A stretch of 64,000 nucleotides of DNA from UBA2988 sp965237965 (lineage in GTDB: Bacteria > Gemmatimonadota > Gemmatimonadetes > Longimicrobiales > Gaopeijiaceae), in the NCBI GenBank assembly GCA_965237965.1, contig CBDEGT010000002.1, forward strand, positions 372,001-436,000. Reading direction: 5' to 3'. The notes under the pieces were generated by a model, which was given only the letters and a program-made list of their open reading frames with translations, was not told the DNA's origin and searched no databases. Shown here one piece after another: positions 26,740 through 34,413 of the stretch. Position 1 is the first letter of the stretch. Each line of letters opens with the position of its first letter. A program made the position numbers and the translations under genes.

Positions 26740-27228
26740 TCATACGGTTTCGATCGGGCAGCTGAGCCCGCTCGCCGGGAGTTCGACTCCCGCACGCCGG
26801 CAGACCTCGCAAAGGCCGTAGATCTCGAGGCGGTGGCGCGTTGGCTCGAATCCGAGCTCACGCAGCACACGCTCTTCGATTCTCTTCAGCTCCTCGCTGC
26901 GGAACTCGGCCACGGTGCCACACTCGATACAGATGAGATGCTCGTGCACCGGCTGTCGCGACAACCGGTGCTCATAACGCTTAAAACCCTCACCAAAATC
27001 GTGCTCCTCCACCAGCTTGCTCTTCACGAGCAGGTCCAAAGTTCGATAGATCGTGGCCTTACCAATGCGCTCGTCACCCCGGCGCAGTCGCTGTTCGATC
27101 TCCTCGACCGACAGATGTCCGCTCGAGGAGAACACGGCCTGTGCGACCGCCTCTCGCTGCTGAGTGATCGGCAGCTCCTGCTCTCGCAGGTACCGCGAGA
27201 AGAGGCGGACAAAAGGGTGAGTCATCAC
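26740..27228 (-). CDS. Fur-family metal-responsive repressor
   Basis: Winged-helix DNA-binding protein of 162 residues. The N-terminal domain has ITQQREAVAQAVFSSSGHLS and ATIYRTLDLLVKSKLV (recognition helix). The C-terminal domain carries metal-binding EHLICIECGTVAEF (His plus CxxC) and YGLCEVCRR (second CxxC, structural zinc). The motif set fits Fur, PerR or Zur and does not decide the metal. The GTG at 27228 overlaps the upstream stop (GTGA); an ATG follows at once at 27225. It is the last gene of a coupled five-gene run. Confidence 0.88.
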   Translation of the reverse strand: MMTHPFVRLFSRYLREQELPITQQREAVAQAVFSSSGHLSVEEIEQRLRRGDERIGKATIYRTLDLLVKSKLVEEHDFGEGFKRYEHRLSRQPVHEHLICIECGTVAEFRSEELKRIEERVLRELGFEPTRHRLEIYGLCEVCRRAGVELPASGLSCPIETV

Positions 27229-27659
27229 GGGTTCACGGACGAGTTGGCTGACTCCAGCAGCGCAGGATCGAACTCCGCCATCAACTCTTCGAAGGCTTCC
27301 GGTCTCCCGTCCACAACAACCTCGCGCGGCTCGCCCAGGTCGTCGCCGGCTCGCCGGGTGACGCCGTTCATCACGCGGGGCAGCCGGTCCGGTGGTGCGT
27401 CGCCCTGCTCGTTGACGTCATGTGAAAGGGATAGACCTTCGCCCGTTCGTTCGGCGGTGTAGGCCGCACTCAACAACCTCCTACGATCATCCGACCCCGT
27501 GAACACAGTGGCGACGACCAAGCCCCACTCCTTGCGACCCCGGATCAGGGGTGGAAAGATCCACAGGCGGTCCACATCCTCGATGCCGAGCAGGTCAACG
27601 ATGCTGCGGATCGTGCGCGGGAGCCCTTCCGGCACGCCCGGCCCCGACTCGTTCTTCAA
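27225..27659 (-). CDS. Conserved-looking hypothetical protein coupled to nrnA and fur
   Basis: Not recognised. 144 residues, no signal peptide or membrane segment. A compact core (IRSIVDLLGIEDVDRLWIFP then RGRKEWGLVVATVF) suggests an alpha/beta domain, and the tail is acidic. The TTG start at 27659 overlaps the nrnA stop (TTGA) and its own stop overlaps the fur start (GTGA). Such double coupling suggests its amount is tied to both neighbours. Confidence 0.65.
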   Translation of the reverse strand: MKNESGPGVPEGLPRTIRSIVDLLGIEDVDRLWIFPPLIRGRKEWGLVVATVFTGSDDRRRLLSAAYTAERTGEGLSLSHDVNEQGDAPPDRLPRVMNGVTRRAGDDLGEPREVVVDGRPEAFEELMAEFDPALLESANSSVNP

Positions 27660-28789
27660 GTTCGTTCCTCGCGACCGGCTCGGGGGAAGCCCTGGGGTTC
27701 GTCGTTCGGCGTTCGAATACCAGCAGCATGGATGGCGCGCCGGGTCGCCTCGACTACACGCGGAATCACGTCCGTGGGCGGCCGCTCTACCAGGGCTCCG
27801 GACGCTTTGATGTGTCCGCCACCGCCAAACTCGCGTGCGAGGGCGTTGACGTCCACAGGCCCGTTGGCCCGGAATGAGATCTTGGTGCCCCCGCTCGCCG
27901 TACGGCGGAAGACCATCCCTACCTCCACGCCGGCTATGGAGCGCGGATAGTCCACGATCCCTTCCACGTCCTCGGACTTAGGATCCGCTCCATCGATCTT
28001 GTCGGGCACACGCATCCAGGCGATTCCCGCGGCCTCGTCCATCTCGAGCGTGGCGAGCGCCCTGGCCAGAAGGCGAAGGCGGCGCAGGGGGGCGGCTCCG
28101 TAGACGTGGCGATGCAGCTCTTCGGGATCTGCCCCGTCGGCGATCAGGTCGGCCGCGATCCGGTGGGCGTCCGGCGTCGAGTTGCTGAAGCGGAACGAGC
28201 CCGTGTCGGTCAGGATCGCGACGTAGATCCCGTCAAGTGTGGCACGCGGCCATGGGCCGTCGCAGGCCAGCACCAGGTCTTGGACCAACTCCCCCGTGGC
28301 GCAGGCCCCAGGATCGCGGAGCGATACCCCGCCGATCGGCTGCTCACCTGGCTGGTGGTGGTCCACCACGACGGTTGGCACACCATCGATCATCGGTTTG
28401 ACGCGGCCGATGCGCGGCATCTCGCCCGTGTCCAACACAACGGCCAGGTCCGCCTGCGCGCACGCCTCGCGCGCTTCGGGCGACCCAACGTCCAGGACCC
28501 AGTCGCCGTCCGGCACGAGAAAACGGAACATGTCGGGGAACGGCGTCGGATTGACGATCCAGACTCGACCACCCAGCGCCCGCATCCAGGCCGCCATCGC
28601 GATCTGGCAACCGACACCGTCCCCATCCGCGTTCAGGTGGGTGGTGAGGACAGCGTGACGCGAGCCGCGCAGCGCGTCCAGCGCTTCGCGCACCGCCCCC
28701 TTGCGATGCTCCGGCGTACGGTACCGGATAGGGCGGTTCTGTGCCTTGATCCCGCCCTGGTTCTGGCCCTGGCTTCGGGCGTCGCCCAA
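27656..28789 (-). CDS. nrnA: DHH-family oligoribonuclease / pAp phosphatase
   Basis: Degrades nano-RNAs and often dephosphorylates pAp. DHH motifs in order: LTTHLNADGDGVG, VVLDTGEMPRIG, VVVDHHQPGEQ, ILTDTGSFRFSNS, and the C-terminal DHHA1 substrate loop FGGGGHIKASGA. I choose the TTG at 28789 (377 residues) because AAAGGA lies 6 nt upstream and the preceding gene stops 13 bp before it. A GTG at 28693 (345 residues, AAGGGGG upstream) is a good alternative and would begin just before the family core. The stop overlaps the next gene's TTG. Confidence 0.88.
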   Translation of the reverse strand: MGDARSQGQNQGGIKAQNRPIRYRTPEHRKGAVREALDALRGSRHAVLTTHLNADGDGVGCQIAMAAWMRALGGRVWIVNPTPFPDMFRFLVPDGDWVLDVGSPEAREACAQADLAVVLDTGEMPRIGRVKPMIDGVPTVVVDHHQPGEQPIGGVSLRDPGACATGELVQDLVLACDGPWPRATLDGIYVAILTDTGSFRFSNSTPDAHRIAADLIADGADPEELHRHVYGAAPLRRLRLLARALATLEMDEAAGIAWMRVPDKIDGADPKSEDVEGIVDYPRSIAGVEVGMVFRRTASGGTKISFRANGPVDVNALAREFGGGGHIKASGALVERPPTDVIPRVVEATRRAIHAAGIRTPNDEPQGFPRAGREERT

Positions 28790-28802
28790 AGGAGTTCCTT
28801 TC

Positions 28803-30167
28803 TCAGTCCGGTGCTCGCCCGGGTCCCGGAGTGCCTGGCATGCGATGGCGGATCTTCGCCCACGTGGACGCAAGGTGTACCCACCGGCGGGATGTCGTGC
28901 CATTGATCCGGCCCTGCCCCAGCGCCTCCATCAATGCGACCGCACGGTTGGGATGCAAGGGCAGCTCTACCCAACTGCGTCCGACCTCGCGGACCGTATG
29001 GGCGTCCGACCCGGCCCCGCGCGCGAGCCCGTGGCGCTCGGCGAGGTCGCCGGCGAGCGCGTTCAGCCGCGGATCGTGCAGCCGGCCGTTGAACACCTCG
29101 ATCACGTCGACGTGGGACGCGAGCGCCTCGGCCAACCGCCCACCACCCCCCTTCCCGCCAGCATACGGGTGGGGCAGGTAGACCAGTCCGCCCTGCTCGC
29201 GGACCCGCTCGCAGACCGCACGCGCCGGAGTGCCCCTCGGGATCACCGTGTGCAGGTAGAGCCCGATCACGTCGATCCCTTCGGCGGTGCGGACCTCTTC
29301 GGCGGGGATCACTGCATCGGGATAGCGCTCGGACATGGCAATCGCGACGTCCAAGCGGTCGTGATCGGTGAGCGCTATCCGCTCCACGCCTCGGCTCCGC
29401 GCCGCAGCCAGCACCGCCTCCGGATGGGACAGGCAGTCGTACGAACCCCAGCTGTGCATGTGGAAGTCGATGCGGAGGGAGCCACGCGGTTCGGGGCCCG
29501 TATCCTCGCGACCCCCGGCCGCACGACCCGCAGCCGCACTACCCCCGACCGCAGGACGATCGCCTCCCCGGGCGCGGAGCTGGCCGAGCACCTCGGTGGC
29601 GCGCTCGCGCAGCTGCGCGAGCGATCCGTCGTTCATGATCACGTGGTGCGCACGGCGGCGTTTCTCGGCAGGGTCAAGCTGCGCAGCCATGATCCCACGT
29701 GCTTCGTCGTCGTCGAGACCCCGGTGCTCTGAGAGTCGACGGAGCCGCGCATCCATGGGCGCATCCACCGCGACTACCACGTCGAAGTCCTGGTCCTGTC
29801 CGGTCTCGAAGAGCAGAGGGATCTCGGCCGCGACGAGTACGTGCCCTTCGGCGCGGCGCATGCGCATCCACTCCTCCCGGAGCGCAGCGATGCGCGGGTG
29901 CAGGATCGCCTCGAGCCGGCGTCGGGCCGACTCGTCCCGGAAGGTGAGCCTCCGCATGGCCAACCGGTCCAGTGTGCCGTCTGGGCGGATCACTGCATCG
30001 CCGAACGCGCGGCGCACTTCGGCGAGACCGTCTGTACCCGGTGCGACCACGACACGCGCCAGCTCGTCAGCGCTCACCACCGGCACTCCCGCATCCGTCC
30101 AAGCCCGGGCCACCTCGGACTTACCCGCGCCGACGCTTCCGGTCAGCGCGATCGAGCGCAGGCTCAC
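28803..30167 (-). CDS. coaE: Dephospho-CoA kinase fused to a PHP-family phosphoesterase
   Basis: Residues 1-200 are CoaE, the last step of coenzyme A synthesis: P-loop GSVGAGKS (10-17), AAEIPLLFETG (113-123), then a lid region. After an Ala/Gly/Pro linker (about 200-230) comes a PHP metal-phosphoesterase domain: DFHMH (234-238), TDHDRLD (267-273), LPHPYAGGKGGGG, VFNGR and GSDAHTVRE. The total is 454 residues against about 200 for CoaE alone. The frame is open throughout, so this is a real fusion. The GTG at 30167 overlaps the dedA stop (GTGA). The PHP substrate is unknown. Confidence 0.85.
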   Translation of the reverse strand: MSLRSIALTGSVGAGKSEVARAWTDAGVPVVSADELARVVVAPGTDGLAEVRRAFGDAVIRPDGTLDRLAMRRLTFRDESARRRLEAILHPRIAALREEWMRMRRAEGHVLVAAEIPLLFETGQDQDFDVVVAVDAPMDARLRRLSEHRGLDDDEARGIMAAQLDPAEKRRRAHHVIMNDGSLAQLRERATEVLGQLRARGGDRPAVGGSAAAGRAAGGREDTGPEPRGSLRIDFHMHSWGSYDCLSHPEAVLAAARSRGVERIALTDHDRLDVAIAMSERYPDAVIPAEEVRTAEGIDVIGLYLHTVIPRGTPARAVCERVREQGGLVYLPHPYAGGKGGGGRLAEALASHVDVIEVFNGRLHDPRLNALAGDLAERHGLARGAGSDAHTVREVGRSWVELPLHPNRAVALMEALGQGRINGTTSRRWVHLASTWAKIRHRMPGTPGPGRAPD

Positions 30168-30796
30168 CCCCTCCCCCGCGTCGAAGAACGTCCAGTTCTC
30201 GTGGCACGCCGCCGCCGCGTCATCCACACAGCTCCCGCGACCAAGCCCCCCAGAAGGAGCGCACCACCCACGCCGAGTGCGTCCGCTGCCCAGCTCCAGC
30301 CCTGGCCGGCGGCCGCGCCGCCGGTCATGTAGAAGGCGCCCCACAGGAACACACCGGCGACGTCGTACGGGAGATACCTGCGGTAACTCAGGTCACTCAT
30401 GCCCGCGGTCATGGGCATCACGGTACGAACAAAGGAGATCAGCCGCGCCACGGTGACCGAGAGGAAGGGGGCACCTCCGAACCAGCGGGACGCCCGAGCC
30501 CGGATCCGCCGACCCCGGATCGCCAGCCTGCCCGAGCCCTCCTGCCAACGCACACGGCCCACTCTGCCGATCCAGAACCCGATCGAGTCACCGATCGCAC
30601 CCCCCGCGCCCGCGGCGAGCGCCACGGGGAAGAGCGAAGCACCCTGCTCCAGCGCAACAGCGGTGGCCAGTGAGGTGGCGACCCCGCTCGGCACCGCCAA
30701 CCCGGTGACGAAGGAGGTCTCGAGGACCGCGAGCAGGAAGAGGAGCCACGGACCGTGGACCGTGATCAGGTCCAGGAGCGGCGGAAGGCTGGGCAA
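30164..30796 (-). CDS. DedA-family membrane protein
   Basis: Inner-membrane protein of 210 residues with about five hydrophobic segments. The DedA/VTT core is visible: VPSGVATSLATAVALEQG, GAIGDSIGFWIGRVGR and the conserved RLISFVRTVMPMTAGMSDL. Family members are linked to undecaprenyl-phosphate or phospholipid flipping and to membrane homeostasis. TTG start. First gene of the coupled run to coaE, nrnA, the unknown gene and fur. The Arg-rich C-terminus is cytosolic. Confidence 0.85.
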   Translation of the reverse strand: MPSLPPLLDLITVHGPWLLFLLAVLETSFVTGLAVPSGVATSLATAVALEQGASLFPVALAAGAGGAIGDSIGFWIGRVGRVRWQEGSGRLAIRGRRIRARASRWFGGAPFLSVTVARLISFVRTVMPMTAGMSDLSYRRYLPYDVAGVFLWGAFYMTGGAAAGQGWSWAADALGVGGALLLGGLVAGAVWMTRRRRATRTGRSSTRGRG

Positions 30797-30835
30797 AGCG
30801 GGGCTTACTCGGTCCCTCGGTCGGCGGCCGTCGGG

Positions 30836-31216
30836 CTACTTCGCCCGCCAGTTTCGCACCCGCACGTCGCGGATGTCGTCCCCGGTCTTCTGAAGCCGGT
30901 CGGGGCCGAACGAGCTCACAGCGAAAGAGTCGTCCTTTACCTCGAACGCATAGAGGTTGCCCCACGGGTCGCGCGAGGCGTCGCCGACGTAACGCGATTC
31001 CACCCACGTGACCCATCCACGGCGGTCGGGCAGGCGCCGCTCGACGTTCTCCATCTGCTGCACGCCACGGATGATCTCCTCGATCTCGCGCTCGGCCGAC
31101 CAACGGAAGACCGGCCGCAACACCGGTTCTCCCTTCTCGAGGACGATGGCTCGCGAGTCCGGAAAGTACAACGCGGCCGCCAAGCCGACGATGACGACGA
31201 GGATCAGCTTACCCAT
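30836..31216 (-). CDS. GspG-like pseudopilin-related protein
   Basis: A 126-residue protein with one N-terminal hydrophobic helix and a C-terminal domain. The DPWGNLYAFEVKDDSF then SSFGPDRLQKTGDDI patch matches the calcium-loop end of type II secretion major pseudopilins. The usual GFTxxE prepilin peptidase motif is absent: the N-terminus is MGKLILVVIVGLAAALYF. It may be an anchored relative rather than a processed pseudopilin. ATG at 31216, with AGGAGG upstream. It overlaps the next upstream gene's end by 13 bp. Confidence 0.65.
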   Translation of the reverse strand: MGKLILVVIVGLAAALYFPDSRAIVLEKGEPVLRPVFRWSAEREIEEIIRGVQQMENVERRLPDRRGWVTWVESRYVGDASRDPWGNLYAFEVKDDSFAVSSFGPDRLQKTGDDIRDVRVRNWRAK

Positions 31217-31497
31217 CGGCCCTCCTTTCTCCGGAGCGCAACCCCTTGCCGCATCCGACGTGCCCAGCGCAGGAACCGACCCAGCTCCTCGACCGAGGGC
31301 ACCGCGTCGGGATCGCCGTAGGCCGTCTCCATCCTCCACCTCACATAGCTCGTGGGCGGGAGCGGGAGGAACGGCGGCCTCCGATACCAGTCCCGCCTCC
31401 GAAACGCCCACGCCGCCGACACCAGGTCGGGTATCATGCCCGGCCGTGCGAAGGCGGCACGGGCCAAGCTCCAAGCTGGCGAAGGCACGTCGGGCAA
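31204..31497 (-). CDS. Small hypothetical protein (WRRPPFLPLP type)
   Basis: Not functionally known. 97 residues from a TTG at 31497, or 77 from the ATG at 31437. The core DWYRRPPFLPLPPTSYVRWR then METAYG, followed by a basic amphipathic helix, resembles small proteins I recall from actinobacterial and related genomes, without a named function. It overlaps the GspG-like gene by 13 bp. The start is uncertain. Confidence 0.5.
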   Translation of the reverse strand: MPDVPSPAWSLARAAFARPGMIPDLVSAAWAFRRRDWYRRPPFLPLPPTSYVRWRMETAYGDPDAVPSVEELGRFLRWARRMRQGVALRRKEGRWVS

Positions 31498-31545
31498 GCC
31501 CTCCGTCGGCTCAAGCCTCGCTCTCGCGAGCGCCGAACATCCACA

Positions 31546-31574
31546 TTTCCAACGACTTCCCGTGTTCGTATAGT
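31546..31574 (+). promoter_or_regulatory. Candidate sigma-70 promoter for the 31.6-34.4 kb operon
   Basis: TTTCCA (31546-31551), a 17-bp spacer and TATAGT (31569-31574) match 4/6 and 5/6 of the consensus. Transcription would start near 31581 and give a 57-nt leader to the ATG at 31638. It is the best promoter I see in the window. Confidence 0.55.
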
Positions 31575-31637
31575 AGGAACAGATGGCGTCGGATACAACG
31601 CTTGCGTCAGCCGCACGCCGAGCGCGAGACTGAGACC

Positions 31638-32066
31638 ATGCCCAAGATCAACGCCTTCGTGACCCCTCCCTACCCGGTGTTGTTCAGCGTCACCTCCGCG
31701 GACCACGCCGGGACCCCGAGAGGGGAGGCCGAGCTGTTGCTCGCGCTCCTGATCGCCGGCATGCCGTCCTTCCTCGCTGCACACCGGGTGCCAGAGGCGG
31801 CGGTGGACGATCTGGTCGTTTCACTCCAGCAGGGTGACCCTCGGGTGGCGGTGGCAGGGATGTGGGTGGACTCGCCGTGTGACCTGCCGATCCGGCTCGA
31901 ACGGTGCGCTGCCGCGTTCGTCAGCCTGGTGTGCGCAGACGGGCGGCGCGTCACTGTGGCGCGCGTGCTCGGCGAGGAGCCACATGGCTCACCCGACCTG
32001 CTCGCGCGCCATGTGATTCGCCAGATCGCACGAGGCGTTCAGGTTCCCGACCTGGCGGGGCGGTGA
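31638..32066 (+). CDS. Hypothetical protein, first of three-gene operon
   Basis: Not recognised. 142 residues, soluble, alpha/beta pattern. ATG at 31638 gives MPKINAFVTPPYPVLFSVTS. A central AVDDLVVSLQQGDPRVAVAGMWV-like stretch (about 55-78) suggests a small regulatory or binding domain. The next gene starts 4 bp after its stop and the third overlaps the second, so it is co-expressed with the DUF255 protein. Confidence 0.65.
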   Translation: MPKINAFVTPPYPVLFSVTSADHAGTPRGEAELLLALLIAGMPSFLAAHRVPEAAVDDLVVSLQQGDPRVAVAGMWVDSPCDLPIRLERCAAAFVSLVCADGRRVTVARVLGEEPHGSPDLLARHVIRQIARGVQVPDLAGR

Positions 32067-32070
32067 GCGC

Positions 32071-32328
32071 GTGATCCGGACGTTCCGCCATGCGCAGGGG
32101 ACGCGGGTGCGGGTCCGGCGCGGGCAATATCCCCTCGACCCCGGGTTGGTCGGTCGTACCGGACTGATCTTGGAGACTGACGAGTACCGACCCCAGCGCT
32201 ACGGCGTGGTGCTAGACGACGAGACCGAGCAACGCGAGTTCAACGAGGATGAGCTCGAGCCGCTCACTGAGCCGGTTCCCGCCGAGCGGGCAGGCGACCC
32301 GGAAGGCGGAGCCGACCGACGGTCGTGA
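32071..32328 (+). CDS. Small hypothetical protein, SH3-like
   Basis: 85 residues from a GTG at 32071. The sequence has short beta strands typical of a small barrel (GTRVRVRRGQYPLD, GRTGLILETDEYRPQRYGVV, then an acidic EFNEDELEPL), reminiscent of SH3-like/KOW domains. The acidic, Pro-rich tail looks disordered. The stop overlaps the next start (GTGA). Function unknown. Confidence 0.55.
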   Translation: MIRTFRHAQGTRVRVRRGQYPLDPGLVGRTGLILETDEYRPQRYGVVLDDETEQREFNEDELEPLTEPVPAERAGDPEGGADRRS

Positions 32329-34409
32329 ACCGTCTCGCCCGCGAAACCAGTCCGTACCTTCTCCAGCACGCTCACAACCCGGTCCACTGGAACGCGTGGG
32401 GCGACGAAGCGTTCGCACTCGCGCGTGCCACCGACCGACCCCTGCTGCTCTCGATCGGATACTCGGCCTGCCATTGGTGCCACGTGATGGAGCGCGAGTC
32501 CTTCGCAGACCCGGTCACGGCGGAGGCGATGAACACCGGGTTCGTCCCGGTGAAGGTGGACCGCGAGGAGCGCCCGGACGTGGACCAGATCTACATGCGC
32601 GCGGTTCAGGCGATGACCGGGCACGGAGGCTGGCCGCTGACCGTCTTTCTCACCCCGGAGGGGGCGCCCTTCTACGGCGGCACCTACTTCCCTCCAGAGC
32701 GAAGGCAGGGCATGCCGTCGTTCCGCGAGGTGATGGAGGCGGTGCGCGGCGCGTGGGAGAGGGACCGCGCGCGGGTGGAGGAGTCGGCGCACGAGATCAG
32801 GCAGGCGTTGGCACAATCGACCACCGCTCGAGCGCGCGCGGACGGGTCCGACGCACCCCACGCGCCCGCAGCGGACGAGCGCCTCGCGGCGCACGCGGCG
32901 CGCGCGCTGGCCGCGAACTTCGATCCGGTACACGGCGGCTTCGGAGGCGCGCCCAAGTTCCCGCAGCCGATGCTGCTCGGCTTCCTGCTCCGTCATCACC
33001 ACCGCACGGGCGACGAGCAGGCCCTGACCATGGCGGTTCATACGTTGCGCCGGATGGCGGCCGGGGGGATGCGGGACCACCTCGGCGGAGGATTCCACCG
33101 TTACTCGGTGGACGCGCGCTGGCTGGTCCCCCACTTCGAGAAGATGCTCTACGACAACGCGCTGATCGCACGCGCGTATCTGGAGGGATGGCAAGCCACC
33201 GGCGCCGCTGATCTCCGAGCCGCTTCCACGAGCACGATCGACTACGTGCTGGCCGACCTGCGAGACCCCCAAGGCGGCTTCCTGGCCGCGCGCGACGCCG
33301 ACTCCGAGGGAGAGGAAGGGCGCTTCTACGTCTGGACGCCCGAGGAGGTGGAGGCGGCGCTCGGTCCCGCCGACGCGCCGCTCTTCCGACGGGTATACGA
33401 CGTTAGCGCGGAGGGCAACTTCGAGGGCCGGAACATCCTGCACCTGCCGCACGATCCGACGGCGATCGCACGCGCCGAAGGGATCACGCCCGACGCTCTC
33501 GATACCCGCCTCACCGCGGCGCGAAAGCGTCTGCTGGAGGCTCGGGCAGACCGGCCGGAGCCGTTCCGCGACGTGAAGGTGATCGCCGGCTGGAGCGCGC
33601 TCATGGTGCGCACGCTGGCCGAGGCTGGCGGCGCACTCGGACGTGCCGACTACCTGGACCCGGCTCGCTCCGGCGCCCGCTTCCTGCTCGACCAAGTTCG
33701 CGACCCGGAAGGTCGGCCAATGCACGTGTGGACCGACGGTGTAGCCAAGATCCCGGCTCTGCTCGACGACCGCGCGGCCCTCGGCAACGCCCTGCTCTCC
33801 CTGCACGAGGCCACTCTGGAACCGGTCTGGCTGCCCGAGACGAGCAGGTTGATCGAGGATCTGCTAGCTCGCTTCTGGGATCCGGACGAGCAGCTCTTCT
33901 ACGACACCGCGTCGGACGCGGAGGCGCTCGTCGTGCGGCCCCGTGAGCCTACCGATAACGCACTGCCGTCGGGCGGCTCCATGGCAGTGGAGTTGCTGCT
34001 GCGCGCGAGCCGGCTGTTCGAGCGCGAAGACTGGCGTCGGACGGCAACCGCCGCCCTACTGCGGGAGGCGGGAGCGATTGCGCGCTGGCCAACCGCCTTC
34101 GGGCACCTGCTGTGCGCGTTGGAAGCCGAGCTCGCCGAGCCGGTCGAGGTGGTGATCGTGGGTGACCGGGGCCGGGCGCAGACAGCTGCCCTGCTCGGAG
34201 CCGCGCTGAAGCCGCTCGTACCCGGCCGCTTGGTCACGGGCTGCGCGCCGACGGAATCGCGGGAGGAGCGGGTCCCGCTACTCGAGGGAAAGGAAGCGCC
34301 GGACGGCCGCCCCGCCGCCTACCTATGCCGCGCACGCGTCTGCGGGCTACCCATCCAAGATCCGAGTCGCCTCGAGGAGGATCTACGGCGCGCCGGCCGA
34401 CCGGAGTGA
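32325..34409 (+). CDS. DUF255 thioredoxin-fold / six-hairpin protein (YyaL, SPATA20-like)
   Basis: A 694-residue protein. The N-terminal thioredoxin-like domain opens with LARETSPYLLQHAHNPVHWN and has a CHWC redox site within YSACHWCHVMERESF. The second part is an (alpha/alpha)6 barrel like those of N-acylglucosamine 2-epimerases and cellobiose epimerases, with GGGFHRYSVDARWLVPHFEKMLYDN and FEGRNILHLP. Its biochemical role is not settled in the family. The GTG start overlaps the previous stop. Confidence 0.9.
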   Translation: MNRLARETSPYLLQHAHNPVHWNAWGDEAFALARATDRPLLLSIGYSACHWCHVMERESFADPVTAEAMNTGFVPVKVDREERPDVDQIYMRAVQAMTGHGGWPLTVFLTPEGAPFYGGTYFPPERRQGMPSFREVMEAVRGAWERDRARVEESAHEIRQALAQSTTARARADGSDAPHAPAADERLAAHAARALAANFDPVHGGFGGAPKFPQPMLLGFLLRHHHRTGDEQALTMAVHTLRRMAAGGMRDHLGGGFHRYSVDARWLVPHFEKMLYDNALIARAYLEGWQATGAADLRAASTSTIDYVLADLRDPQGGFLAARDADSEGEEGRFYVWTPEEVEAALGPADAPLFRRVYDVSAEGNFEGRNILHLPHDPTAIARAEGITPDALDTRLTAARKRLLEARADRPEPFRDVKVIAGWSALMVRTLAEAGGALGRADYLDPARSGARFLLDQVRDPEGRPMHVWTDGVAKIPALLDDRAALGNALLSLHEATLEPVWLPETSRLIEDLLARFWDPDEQLFYDTASDAEALVVRPREPTDNALPSGGSMAVELLLRASRLFEREDWRRTATAALLREAGAIARWPTAFGHLLCALEAELAEPVEVVIVGDRGRAQTAALLGAALKPLVPGRLVTGCAPTESREERVPLLEGKEAPDGRPAAYLCRARVCGLPIQDPSRLEEDLRRAGRPE

Positions 34410-34413
34410 CGAG

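Noticed and set aside
26770..26800. T-arm-like sequence GGGAGTTCGACTCCCGCA suggesting a tRNA
   Set aside because: No acceptor, D or anticodon arms fit around it, and it lies inside the fur coding sequence.
26011..27462. A 483-codon open frame on the plus strand
   Set aside because: Antisense to pdaD and fur and reads across their terminator; no family resemblance.
32199..33806. A 535-codon open frame on the minus strand
   Set aside because: Antisense to the DUF255 gene, whose motifs are certain; no recognisable domain in the antisense product.
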